64,000 nt of DNA from Siphonodentalium dalli (taxonomy: Eukaryota; Mollusca; Scaphopoda; Gadilida; Siphonodentaliidae). Made by a program: the position numbers and the translations under genes. Positions 45,991 to 58,400 of this stretch are shown piece after piece; position 1 is the stretch's first letter, and each line of letters begins with the position of its first letter. Below the pieces are notes generated by a model that saw nothing but the letters and a program-made list of their open reading frames with translations, made no database searches and was not told the DNA's origin. The stretch spans positions 147,624,864 to 147,688,863 of the forward strand of contig CP136064.1 of assembly GCA_032622095.1 (NCBI GenBank). The letters run 5' to 3'.

Positions 45991-47096
45991 TCAAATGATG
46001 CCAATCATGCCAACAAGTGGAACCTTCTCGTATACACAAGAACGCTTTGCACTCTGTGACCGAAAAACTGTTCTAGTTTGTTTCACATGTACAGGAAGAT
46101 CAGCCCTACTAACGTCCGGGAACTTTCGAACGTATCTATTATACTTCTCTCCACACACTTTACACACACTGTATCGTGAAGCGCCCTCGGGCCGCTCGGG
46201 TTCATGGCGTCCAACATTTCTCAAACTTGGTTCGTTTTCAAGTGAAGTTGACGATCTGCTTCGTTGCACACAAGTTGATCTGAATTCACCGATAAGTCAA
46301 AGCGCTACATCCATTAGGAAAGATCCAAACGTAATCGCTCTCTTACCAGAAGGTCTATGTGGTTTGTAGGTTCCCTCTATGATTAAAGAATTATACAAGG
46401 CCCATAGTAGAAATTTCATGAAAAGTCGTCGTGGCCACCTATAATGTTTCCGTGTTCGGCACAAACGAGTCATTTGGTTATTGGTGTCCGTTCCACCCAT
46501 GTTCGAGTTATAGTCCTTTACCAGGACAGGACATTTAACTGGGACAGGACGTCCCTCCTTGTTTCGTCGACTGACACTCTCGGTGTTATTCGGATCACTG
46601 TATGTGCTGGGGAAGTTAACAGTCTGGGTGTCTTTCCATACAATCGCCACTAAATTACCAGAACGACGATAATCGTTTTCACCTCGTTCCATCTGTTTCT
46701 GCTCCTTTTTGCTTTTCTTCAAATCCTTTGGAAAAAACTGTCGTCTTGGCATTGTGGAGCCCAATGCACGGAATCCTTGCTTGAACAAATACACAAACAA
46801 TGTACATGATGTGTAGAATCTGTCCATAACAATTAACATGATTTTTATTCTCTAATTGTAGCCCAGAGATTAGGCGTACCACTGTACTACCTGTACTCCC
46901 CAAATCATCACAATATAATTTCCCAACAGGACGGCCCGTATATATCTCAGCATTCATCAGATAGCCGGTCTTGCTATCGCAAAATAAGAAGCATTTAATC
47001 CCCCACTTGACGGGTTTTAGTTTTATATACTGTTTGATGGACAGGCGATTTTTCGCTGGAATCATTCCCTCGTCTAGGGACAAGAACTGTCCCGGG
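45991..47096 (-). pseudogene. piggyBac-type transposase, C-terminal half
   Basis: Minus strand, from 47096 down: PGQFLSLDEGMIPAKNRLS, then KPVKWGIKCFLFCDSKTGY; frameshift near 46840; IVMDRFYTSCTLF; then YNSNMGGTDTNNQM and LWALYNSLI; another break near 46297; then a Cys-rich tail with CKVCGEKYNRYVRKF (about 46145). The three catalytic Asp of the DDD triad are readable in SLDEG, VMDRFY and GGTD. The enzyme would excise and insert at TTAA. The Cys-rich domain has lost several Cys, and the N-terminal half is missing because another element starts at 47094. Dead copy; terminal repeats and TTAA sites were not found. Confidence 0.9.
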
Positions 47097-47375
47097 CCCT
47101 ATACTATGGACCATAATAATTGTAATCACAAGGTTATGGGAGGTACACAGGAGGCACCAAGCGCAATAGACCACTTTAGTGTATATTATTGCGCCACAAG
47201 GTGGTGTAAGCTGTTTTAGAGTTTTTCATGTTCGAGCGGACGATCGATAATCCACTGGGCGAATGTATTATGGTTAGGTATTTTTTCGTACTTGAGTATA
47301 AACCGTACCGATAGAGTGACGATAGTCCAACAAAGATTAGCACATGTGTTTACGTCACCGGTGTAATTGTGGGGA

Positions 47376-48110
47376 CATGTTTCTATTATGATGGTTCGCT
47401 ATCCCGAAGGTCCACTATTCCGAAGGTTCTCTATTCTGAATACTTGCTATTTCGAAGGTTCACTATTCCGAAGGTTCGCTATTCCGGTTTTTGTTATTTT
47501 TAGGTTAATTCAATATTCTAAGGTATTGAGAGGGTTCATTATCACGAAGATTCTTTTTATGGAGTGTGCGCTCACACCCGAACTGATCATGTGCGCATAC
47601 CGATACAGATACAGGAGGAAGTAACTTAGAACATTATTATGTGATTTTGTTTTGTTTTCGCGGGTTTTCTTGAGATTTAATGTGATTACGTGGGCCCATA
47701 CCTTTGAATTATTGGCATATAATATGAATGTTGTGGTATATATGGACCCTCCTGCATTGGGACATGACACAGGTACAATTGACTTAAGTGCTGTTCTGTG
47801 CGGGCTCCAATTTGGGGTTCAATATTTTAAGGGCCACATTTATAATTTTATGGGCCCATACCTTTGAACTCTGGGCATATAATATGAATATTGGGGGGGG
47901 CATGTCTCTATTCCGAAGGTTCACTGCCCCGAAGGTCCACTATTCCGAAATTTCTCTGAATGTTCGCTATTTCGAAGGTTCACCAATCCGAAGGTTAGTT
48001 ATTCCGAAGGTTCTCTATTCCGAAGGTTTTTGTTATTTTAAGGTTAATTCTATATTCTAAAGTATTGAGAGGGTTCATTATCACGAAGATTATGTTTATG
48101 AAGGAAATCA
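47376..48110. repeat. CCGAAGGTT minisatellite in a 541-bp tandem duplication
   Basis: Units like CTATTCCGAAGGTTCA repeat at 47376-47490 and 47905-48032. Each block is followed by the same sequence ending GGGTTCATTATCACGAAGAT, so the whole segment is duplicated with an offset of about 541 bp. Confidence 0.8.
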
Positions 48111-48639
48111 CTTAAAACATTAAATGTGATTTTGTTTTGTTTTCGCGGGTTTTCTTGAGTTTAATGTCATTACGTATGCCCTTATTTCTCATTACATATT
48201 CACGCCAAGCAGCCCACACAATTGCTATGTTTCCATGCGATTTAATGTCATTACGTGTGACCTAATATCTCAATAATCTGAGGCAAGAGTACGCCTACTA
48301 AAGGCGAATTATAACAGTGGGGCTATAACGCTCAATGAATACTGGAGGCTATAACAAACTGCGCAGCAGAATATCGCTGAATAGACGAGTATGAGTTGAG
48401 CCTAACTACAATTGTGACTTTGTTTAAAGGCCCACTTAATTTTCGAGTCATTGATTTTTGTTATAGTATATACGGTTTTAATAACAATTTATGTCATAAA
48501 ATTTGAATAAAATACAATAATTCATCACCATTTGAAACGCAGAATACTACTATCTCCTAGTTTGAAACACCTTTAAAAAACCGTGACAAGTCGTGCGTCG
48601 TATATCTAGCAATTAGCAACTAACATGTCCTCTTAGGCT

Positions 48640-49215
48640 TTCCATCGATTTCAACGTAATTTGATACTTAGGGTTATTTGTGTCCGGGAAGTGTTTTGGA
48701 CGGGTCAAATCGTGACCCCGACCTGATATTGACCTCTAAAACTGTCAATGCAAGGTCAATTTGGGTAAAACGGACGAATTTCGGCGAAATTTGATACCTA
48801 GGGTGACTTTTGTCAGGGGGGTGTTTTGAACGGGTCAAATCGTGACCTCGGTGTGACCTTGACCTTCAATGTGGTCAATCAAAGGTCAAATCGGGTAAAA
48901 CGGATGGATTTCGACGAAATTTGATACCTTTTGTCGGGGGAGTGTTTTGGACGGGTCAAATCATGACTCCAACCTTACCTTGACCTTCAAAATTGTTAAT
49001 TAAAGGTCAAGTTGGGTAAAACGGACGGATTTCGACGAAATTTGATACCTAGGGGTATTTTTCTCCGGGGTGGGGTAGTTTTGGACGGGTCAAATCATGA
49101 CCCTGACCTGACCTTGACTTTCGAAATAGTCAATTCAAGGTCAAATCGCGCCTTTCACCGGAAATCAGATGGGAAACAGCCCGGACGAAGTCAGGCCCAT
49201 CAGCTTGTGTAATAA
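48640..49215 (+). repeat. ~128-bp tandem repeat with Helitron-like 3' end
   Basis: Four units begin near AATTTGATACCTAGGG (about 48659, 48787, 48917 and 49038) and include TTTTGGACGGGTCAAATC. After the last unit comes GCCCGGACGAAGTCAGGCCC and CATCAGCTTG, a decayed version of the hairpin-plus-CTAG terminus seen at 52090 and 63938. Confidence 0.7.
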
Positions 49216-50030
49216 AGAAGACAGTTTGAAGAATGTAATGTATAACACGAGAAACGGGAAAACTTGAAATATGGAAGTATGCAAATTTCCCACATAAAAT
49301 TTGAAAGCTAGTTTATAGTATAATTATATTATAATTTATATTTATGGCTAATATTATGATACATGTATTGGTGGCGTTACCATTTCTGACAATGGTTTTC
49401 TTGTACCCGTGTGCTCGTGTGCGCATTACAGATGGGTGATTGGGTTTTGATCAGAATGGCATTCACACTGCGGCAATGAAGCGGTTGTCTCGTGGCAAAC
49501 AACCTAAAGTATGTATTGAAATATTGACCAATTATGACATTCGTGCAGGGACGTTGTTAGAGGGTCTTCTTTGGGGGTACACAACTTGGAGTTTAAACCT
49601 GCACCTGAGACCCTCTAGCTACGTTTCTTGTACATATTATCAATAGAATACTCCAGCGATTCTGAATGACAACCCAACTAGAAATTGAAATACATCGTAC
49701 AACTTGAATTGTTGGAACAGACGATAACCATTGACGAAATATAACACAATGCACGAACGGTTGCGGTGTACTCACTGAGCGATTATTTAAAGGATACCGA
49801 TTACCACTAATCAAATTGAACACGGATCACTCATGCACTAGCGATAACATATCAATGAGTGCCACCGAGGAATCATTTTTTTTCATTGGTCAATCAAGTC
49901 ACATGTGGAAAACCTATTATTGTATTGGTCACAATGCATGTGAACGCGACATTACGAGAAGTCGCCTTTTCACTGTTAGAATAAGTGTGGAGATCTATGG
50001 TAATCGACACCTTTTGTGTGCCCACAGAAG
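49216..50030. other. No gene seen
   Basis: Rest of the 2.98-kb TIR element. Short frames on both strands carry no family motif. Confidence 0.45.
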
Positions 50031-50239
50031 CTTGTGATTACAATAATTGTGTTCTATAGTATAGGGCCCTGGGCCTGTTTCACGAAGCAAGGTCATAAGA
50101 TTATCTTAAGATGGACTTAATCTAAGATCTAAGGTGGATCTTATGATGTAACTTTTCCGTTTCAAGAACGCGTTTCACAAAACAAGATTAAGTCCTACTT
50201 AAGTAGTAAGTTAAGTTCCCGCTCATTTAGACTGGTTAT

Positions 50240-51703
50240 CGACAATTTTCTACAGTCCGGAACAAAAAAATGTGGGCTTGTGCAATCTTTATGTACGGCA
50301 TTGAGAGGTTATCGAGAAACAGCCGAGTCCGAGTTGACATTATTGTGTGACAGGGATGCTGAATAGCGGCTGGGGTGGGGTGGGCGAATCAGCGCACGTA
50401 TCTTAGTGTCTATAGTCAGTGGCCTTATATTCGCATATGGATCTTAGACTTGTATGAGTTCCACGATGTGAATTCGAACATGAGTACATCGCAGGCTCTT
50501 AAAATGACGAGCTTTGCGTTTACTGACGAGTGGCGGTGTCAGACATAAAACAATATAATTATTTGGATCGATGCATGACTGCGACCATGCATTCACGCCG
50601 AGTTAATCCACTGATATCAATGATCAGGTGGCGATTTTTTTTATGTGAGCCGACATAACTCGTGTATTATCGACCACCGCTCTCTACGTGTAGCAATAAT
50701 CAAAATAAATCGGCGATGTCATCAGGACACACATAGGTCATTTTTCGATTCAAAGGGAAATGAAAAATATTTGACAGAGTAACTTTTTATTATATTTATG
50801 CAGATGTTTTATGCGGTTAACATACCATGGATATACATATATATATATATATATATGTACGTTTTCATTAGCACACTCGTATTAAGGGGTGTCATCGTTA
50901 CGGGTGTGTATATCATATATACAGCAGGCTCTACAAAATTTTGGACAGCCTTGAAAATCACGACATATGGGCGTGGGCATAAACTCAATACAAATAATAT
51001 TTTCTATAGAAAATTGTCATTATTTCTAAAACATATTTTGATAAAGAGCGTTTTTGTTACCTTTCCTATATGACATATCTGCTTTGTAAACAGCCGACGG
51101 AAATTTGGAAAGAGGAAAGAATCAATACATTAATTGGTCTCATTTTACCCCATCTCCCACAATAGAGGAGATTGTGAGCTTTGAGCTAGGCCAAAATTCT
51201 TATCAAAAGTTTAATTCGTGGGTAATACAATTTTATAATATATATTATCTATAGATCACATACACAGCTGATAATTGACTATATCCCACATTCGACGAGG
51301 CTCGGGGTGGCTAGTTGGTCTCTGTGGGGGGTACATCGTGCAATTTCCAACTGCACCGCCCCTTAATTGAACCGGGCCAAACTTCCATGTTCGCGAAATG
51401 CCATGTCTACCACACCCGTTGGATTTGAACTTTCCAATTGGTATCTCAAATATTCCAACAGTTCGAAATTTCTAACCTGACGCCCCTAAAGTTGGTGATT
51501 TTCGGTTGCTGCTGTTTGTCTAAAACAACACATTCCTTTACTAGTTAGAAATTCAAACAATTGAAACTTATATATAGTGTATACCAGTCGACGAAATGCC
51601 CACCCAGACAATGTACAGATATCTCCGTAATTAAAAAACAAGAAAACTAAGATGCATGCATCAGGTCGGCCGTGAACTATCTACCATATAATTGTTGTAG
51701 CTA
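50240..51703. other. No gene seen
   Basis: Interior of the 5.3-kb element. A (TA)n microsatellite lies at 50832-50857; otherwise AT-rich and featureless. Confidence 0.45.
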
Positions 51704-52090
51704 TCGATTATACATTTTGGAACACCTGTCTGTATGTATGTGTGTATGCATGAATGCATGTCTGTATGTGTTATAGACTCTAACACTGCTCGACTGATCC
51801 GACTCGGATTTGGTATTTAACGTGTCAACTTGACCTCGCTCATAGGCATGTTTCTGGACTTTGACCGATTCGACTAAAAATTTGTATGTAGGACTACTTC
51901 GATCCCGGGAGCAATATGGACGGGTCCAATTTCACGTGGGACCATGTTCTCGAACGTGTTGATATAGGCATGTTTCTGGACCAATTGAACAATAGTTTGG
52001 CCAGACGCTGTATATACTGTGTACTGTCCAGATGGAGGCGATCACAAAAAATCCCTAAATAGCCCGAACGAAGTCGAGTACATCAGCTAG
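51704..52090 (+). mobile_element. Helitron-like non-autonomous element A
   Basis: It starts TCGATTATACATTTTGGAAC after an A, then a TGTCTGTATG-rich segment. It ends with AGCCCGAACGAAGTCGAGTA, a hairpin, followed by CATCAGCTAG and a T. A 5' TC, a 3' hairpin, a CTAG end and insertion between A and T are Helitron hallmarks. It is 387 bp long and non-coding. Confidence 0.7.
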
Positions 52091-52091
52091 T

Positions 52092-52592
52092 TTAATATAT
52101 ATTTTGAACATTTGTCTGTCTGTTTGTCTGTTATCTATGGCCGGGAAAACTGCCGGACAGATTTGACGAAATTTGATACCTAGGGGAAATTATTTCCAGG
52201 GAGTATTTTGGACGGGTCAAATCTTGATCCCGACCTGACTTTGACATTCAAAAAGATCAATTCAAGGTCAAATCTGGTAAAACGGAAGTATTTCAACGAA
52301 ATTTAATACCTACTGTTACTTTTGTCCCAGGAGTGTTTCGGGTGGGTCAAATCATGACCCTGGCCTGATCTTGACATTCAAAATTGTCAATTCAAGGTCA
52401 AATCGGGTAAAGCCGGGCGGATTTCGACGGGTACTTTTGTCGTGACTTTTGTCCGGGGAGTGTTTTGGACGGGTCAAATCGTGACCCCGACATGACGTTC
52501 ACCTTTAAAATGGTCAACTCAAGGTTAAATCGCGCAATTCTCCGAAAATCAGAGGGGAACATCCCGGACGAAGTCGGGTCCACCAGCTACTA
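52092..52592 (+). mobile_element. Helitron-like non-autonomous element B
   Basis: It follows element A directly. It starts TTAATATATATTTTGAAC and TTGTCTGTCTG, carries three ~130-bp units with GGACGGGTCAAATC, and ends CCCGGACGAAGTCGGGTCCA and CCAGCTACT (CTAG mutated). Confidence 0.62.
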
Positions 52593-54138
52593 TTATATAT
52601 TTCTAGATTTAGTTACAAACTAAATACCTGTATATTGTACAAAGAAATGTTTGACAAATATATCTGTATCAATATTACCATACGGGTCATTAAAATAGAT
52701 ACGACGAAACAAATGTTGAAGGGTGCATGTATCAGGTAAATTTTTATATTTCAAATGATGACAGGAATGCGGAAAGTTGAAGTACCTACGTAATACTGGC
52801 TATCCGAATGAAGAGATATACATGTATATATAAACCAAAATAGAAGATGACTGCTGGCGACAATGTTTTCCAAAATATTTCAAAGCATTCGATAGCTCCC
52901 ATCTAGTTGTCACCCCGAAGATCAATATGAAGTTTGGTGACTATCAGATGAGGGATATGTCTGTACAGTTGCTAAACAATTCAGTCATGCAAAAGAGGAT
53001 CAAACAGTAAGATACCAAATTGCTGCCTGTGGTAATGTTTTTAACGAAATTCGGGAAAATTAGATTACTCTCACCCTGGTTATCCAGAAGATCATTGTGG
53101 AATCTGATGACGATCGGACAAGGGGTGTCGTCTGTAGGATCAACCAAATTATTTAGCCATAAAAATAGTAAAATTCAAGATCACCGCTGGCAGTGATGTC
53201 TTCACAAGGACAGTTTGAGAACAAAATATGGCTCACATCTAGCGGTGACCCAAAATATCCACATGAGAAAAAGTTCTCCAATAAAAGCTGGCTGCAGGGT
53301 GCGCCAATTGATTCAAATTCGAAATTTAGCAGGATGTACTGCTTGTGGCCATGTTTTCCCCGCAAATTTGAGAGACTGATGGACAAAACCACTGAATCCG
53401 TTGAATCAATATACATGTATACATGGATTAATTTATATGCATTGTTATACACAGTACTGGTATATAAAGGTACTGAAAATAACAATATTACTAGTATACA
53501 CAAAATAAACAATATATCATGGCTATGGGTTCTAATATCCGAATATGACAGCTGAGAACTTGGTGTGAATTGAAGAGTGGTGGTGTCTCAAGTATATCTA
53601 ACCCTCCACGTTAGAAACATGCCATTAAATGTCATAAGTATAATCTAGCTTGAGGACAGAAGTTATCCATAAAACCCCCCTTAATTCAACCAGGTCCTCG
53701 CGCGATGTATGGTCGATCACATGATGATCTAGGGGGGATTAGAATTGTTGTATAAAATCAGCACTGCATGTAAATATAAAATAAAATAGTGCTACATCTT
53801 ATTACAGATTATTGCCATATATAATCAGTGACTATACAGACAGTCTGACAAAATAAAGTTTCAGTGACACTCTATCCGAAGAGGGGAATAATTCCATCTG
53901 TTACAGTCAATGGAGCAATTATGAATCTGGAAATGTGAAATTTCTAAGTAATACTAGATATCGACATGACGCGATAACATATAACGTAAATGCAATATGG
54001 CCGCTGGCGACCATTTTTTCCTATAAAATTAAAAAAATATTTGATAGCTCTCATCTGATAGATCAATATCAAGATAAATATGAAGTTTGGTGATGATCGG
54101 ATGAGTGAAGTGGACTGTACTAAACGGTTTAGTAATGC
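52593..54138. other. No convincing gene
   Basis: A pair of overlapping ~120-codon frames on opposite strands (53153-53555) shows no family motif. Phrases such as AAGTTTGGTGAT(G)ATCGGATGAG recur at about 52930, 53100 and 54085, pointing to an old dispersed repeat. Confidence 0.4.
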
Positions 54139-54435
54139 TTAAAAAGATTATTACCTTAATATTTTTATGTTCACTTTATAAACTTCACTGAGTCATCTTT
54201 GTCATGTATTGAGTTTGATATCTTTTGTTAACAGTTTATAAATCATGTATGTCTCATGTTTGTTATTTTAATTTATGTGTTTATTATCATTAAATAAAGT
54301 TCCATCCCTTAAAAAGATTCTTACCTCAATGTTTTTATGTTCACTTTATAAACTCCACTGAGTCATCTTTGTCATGTATTGAATTTGATATATTTTGTTA
54401 ACAGTTTATAAACTATGTATGTCTCGTGTTCGTTA
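54139..54435. repeat. 170-bp tandem duplication
   Basis: CTTAAAAAGATTATTACCTT with the following sequence at 54139 recurs at 54309 with about 95% identity over some 125 bp. The first copy ends in ATTAAATAAAGTTCCATCCC, which looks like a 3' end with a poly-A signal. Confidence 0.75.
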
Positions 54436-55180
54436 TTATATTATATACACTTTATAGTGTGTTTCAGAACGAAAAAAAAAATGAATAAAATCAACAAATT
54501 TGTAAATTTAAAAACAATTCAAACATTGTTGTATTCCATGTCCCAGCCCGGACATATACACCAAATTTCAATAATATTCATTGAGAAACAACGGACCAAA
54601 CGCCATATAGCACGCCGTATACATCTTTTATTCCGAGCTGGCCTTTTATTCCGAGTTGGCACACGTCGATTGGGGCGAGTTAGCACTGGGGCGAGTACGC
54701 CGATTCCGACACCTTCTCTATTTGCAGCAGGTATACGTTTACGCTGATTTGCGCGTAATTTAATTTACAAAGTTCCCCAATTGGTATCGTAAATAGAGCG
54801 ACCTTATTTGACAGAGAATGTCTCTGTTATTGATTATCAAGTTGCTATACATTAAAAACGACAAATTCACATGCTCGTTCAAGCGCAGTAGTCTATTTTC
54901 CCCATGTTAAAGGACATCCACAAATACTAAATAACGCTAACCTACTGCCGAATGTTTTACACGACAACTGTTAACATATTTGGGCTGAATTCATCTGACG
55001 CGGTATTTTTCCTCAAAATAAACAACAAAACCATCGTTACTTGGAAATGTAGTTTGGGCTAACATTTACATAAATCCTCCACATCATTTATCCGACACAC
55101 ACGTCAGATGAAAAACAGACATGAAGTAAACGGCCAAATTGGCCGAAATAACATAGGCCGCCATACCTGTGATCGATATG
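54436..55180. other. No gene seen
   Basis: This holds short TTTTATTCCGAG(C/T)TGG and GGGGCGAGT(T/A) doublets near 54628-54700. Otherwise non-coding. Confidence 0.45.
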
Positions 55181-55370
55181 CCACTTATCACGTGGGTCTT
55201 AACATTAAGATTATCTTATGACACCTCACAGCAGTCTTAGAGTTAAGACCAAAGTTAAGACCATATTAAGTTAAGACCTTGTTCTTAAAACGCACTTATG
55301 ACTGAAGTTTGAACTTATGACCATCTTAAGTCCCAACTATGTCATAAGTTGATTTCATGAAACAGGGCCC

Positions 55371-55494
55371 TGGACTCCAGTAGGGACGTGTCTATTTACC
55401 ATCGGATGGCAAATAGCGATTCTACCGATATGCGCTATTTACCATCCGATGGTATTTTAAATTTAAAAAAAATATCATATCATCACAATACGTC
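55371..55494. other. Small hairpin before the satellite
   Basis: CTATTTACCATCGGATGG recurs as CTATTTACCATCCGATGG about 40 bases on. The segment joins the 5.3-kb element to the 166-bp array. Confidence 0.45.
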
Positions 55495-58400
55495 ACTATA
55501 ATGATAATTCCTACCCGCCTTCTTGGTAAATAGGCCCAGTTGACCCTCGGTTGACCACCTCCAGTTATATATATATATATGGTACATAAGAAACGCCAGA
55601 CTTTGAACGAAATTTCGTATAGTTTGAGTATATAGTGGCACAAGCTGTTGTTATATGTCCACATAATCACGATTCCAACCAGGCTTACCGAAAACTGGGC
55701 CCAGTTGAACCTCGGTTGACCACCTCCATATATCCTGGGGGATGGTACGTAAGAAATCGGCCGATCTTGAAGGAAGTCTCGTATAGTTTGAGTATTTAGT
55801 GGCACAAGCTGTTGCTATTTGTCCACATAATCACGATTCCAATCAGGCTTACCGAAACTGGGGCCAGTTGACCCTCGGTTAACCACCTCCAGATATCCTG
55901 GGGGATGGGACGTGAGAAATCCCCCGATTTGGAAGGAAATTACGTATAGTTTGAGTATTTAGTGGCACAAGCTGTTGCTATATGTCCACATAATCACGAT
56001 TCCAATCAGGCTTAACGAAAATTGGGCCCAGTTGACACTCGGTTCACCACCTCCAGTTATCCTGGGGGATGTTACGAAAGAAATCGGCCGAATTTGAAGG
56101 AAATTTCGTATAGTTTGAGCATTTAGTGGCACAAGCTGTCGCTATATGTCCACATAATCACGATTCCAACCAGGCTTACCGAAAACCCGGACCAGTTGAC
56201 CCTATGTTGACCACCTACAGATATCCTGGGGGGGGATGGTACATAAGATATCGGCCGAATTTGAAGGAAATTTCGTATAGTTTCAGTATTTAGTGGCAAA
56301 AGCTGTCGCTATATGTCCACATAATCACGATTCCAACCAGGCTTACCGAATACCGAAAACTGGGCCCAGTTGACCCTCGGTTGCCACCTCCAGATAGCCT
56401 GGGGGATGGCACGTAAGTAATCGGCCGATTTTGAAGGAAAATTCGTATAGTTTGAGTATTTGTGGCACATGCTGTCGCTATATGTCCATATAATCACGAT
56501 TCCAACCAGGCTTACCGAAAACTGGGTCCAGTTGACCCTCGGTTGACCACCTCCAGATATCCTGGGGGATGGTACGTAAGAAATCAGCCGATTTTGAAGG
56601 AAATTTCGTATAGTTTGAGTATTTAGTGGCAAAAGTTGTCGCTATATGCCCACATAATCACCATTCCTACCCGCTTTACAGAAAACACGGACCAGTTTAC
56701 CCTCGGTCGACCACCTACAGATATCCTGGGGGATGGGATGGTACATAAGAAATCGCCCAATTTTGAATAAAATTTCGTATAGTTTGAGTATTTAGTGGCA
56801 CAAGCTGTCGCTATATGCCCACATAATGACCATTGCTACCCGACTTACAGACAATTCGGACCAGTTGACCCTCGGTTGACCACCTACAGATATCCTGGTG
56901 GATGGTACATGTACATAAGAAATCGTTCGATTTTGAAGGAAATTTCGTATAGTTTGAGTATTTTAATAGTGGCACAAGATATCGCTATATGCCCACATAA
57001 TCACCATTCCTATCCGCCTTACAGAAAACCCGGACAAGTTGACACTCAGTTGACCACCTATATTTATCCTGGGAGGATGGTACATACGAAATCGCCCGAT
57101 TTTGGAGGAAATTTCGTATAGTTTGAGTATTTAGTGGAACAAGCTGTCGCTATATGCCCACATAATCACCATTCCTACCCGCCTTACAGAAAACCCGGAC
57201 CAGTTGTCCCTCGGTTGACCATCTACATATATCCTGGGGGGATGGGACATTAGAAATCGACCAATTTTGAAGGAAATTTCGTATAGTTTGAGTATTTAGT
57301 GGCACAAGCTGTCGATACATGTCCACGTAATCATGATTACAAACAGGCTTACCGAAAACTGGGCTCAGTTTATCCTTGGTTCACCACCTCCAGATATCCT
57401 GGTGGGATGGTACGAAAGAAATCGGCCGAATTGAAGGAAATTTCGTATAGTTTGAGTATTTAGTGGCACAAGCTGTTGTTATATGTCCACATAATCACGA
57501 TTCCAACCAGGCTTATTGAAAACTGGGCCCAGTTGAACCTCGGTTGACCACCTCCATATATCCTGGGGGGTGGTACGTAAGAAATCGACCGATCTTGAAG
57601 GAAGTTTCGTATAGTTTGAGTATTTAGTGGCACAAGCTGTTGCTATTTGTCCACATAATCACGATTCCAACCAGGCTTACCGAAACTGGGGCCAGTTGAC
57701 CCTATGTGGACCACCTACAGATATCCTGGGGGGGGATGGTACATAAGAAATCGGCCGAATTTGAAGGAAATTTCGTATAGTTTCAGTATTTAGTGGCAAA
57801 AGCTGTCGCTATATGTTCACATAATCACGATTCCAACCAGGCTTACCGAATACCGAAAACTGGGCCCAGTTGACCCTCCGTTGCCACCTCCAGATATCCT
57901 GGGGGATGGCACGTAAGTAATCGGCCGATTTTGAAGGAAAATTCGTATAGTTTGAGTATTTGTGGCACATGCTGTCGCTATATGTCCATATAATCACGAT
58001 TCCAACCAGGCTTACCGAAAACTGGGTCCAGTTGATCCTCGGTTGACCACCTCCAAATATCCTGGGGGATGGTACGTAAGAAATCAGCCGATTTTGAAGG
58101 AAATTTCGTATAGTTTGAGTATTTAGTGGCACAAGTTGTCGCTATATGCCCACATAATCACCATTCCTACCCGCTTTACAGAAAACACGGACCAGTTTAC
58201 CCTCGGTTGACCACCTACAGATATCCTGGGGGATGGGATGGTACATAAGAAATCGCCCAATTTTGAAGGAAATTTCGTATAGTTTGAGTATTTAGTGGCA
58301 CAAGCTGTCGCTATATGCCCACATAATGACCATTGCTACCCGACTTACAGACAATCCGGACCAGTTGACCCTCGGTTGACCACCTACAGATATCCTGGTG

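Larger units (their letters stand above)
47094..50069. mobile_element. 2,976-bp TIR element abutting the piggyBac relic
   Basis: The left end GGGCCCTATACTATGGACCA continues about 39 bp and matches the complement of the right end (50031-50069) at roughly 35 of 39 positions. It holds the CCGAAGGTT minisatellite, a ~128-bp tandem repeat with a Helitron-like 3' end, and no transposase. No target duplication could be confirmed. Confidence 0.7.
50071..55370. mobile_element. 5.3-kb TIR element with TTAAGAC-rich ends
   Basis: The left end GGGCCTGTTTCACGAAGC and the complement of the right end, GGGCCCTGTTTCATGAAATC, match apart from small changes. About 170 bp inside each end is rich in CTTAAG, TTAAGAC and ATAAGAT motifs, typical of subterminal repeat zones. 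No transposase frame is seen. It contains two Helitron-like insertions (51704-52592) and a 170-bp tandem duplication (54139-54435). Confidence 0.65.

Noticed and set aside
53153-53555. Pair of ~120-codon frames on opposite strands
   Set aside because: They are antisense to each other with no recognisable motif in either. One or both must be chance, and I cannot support a choice.
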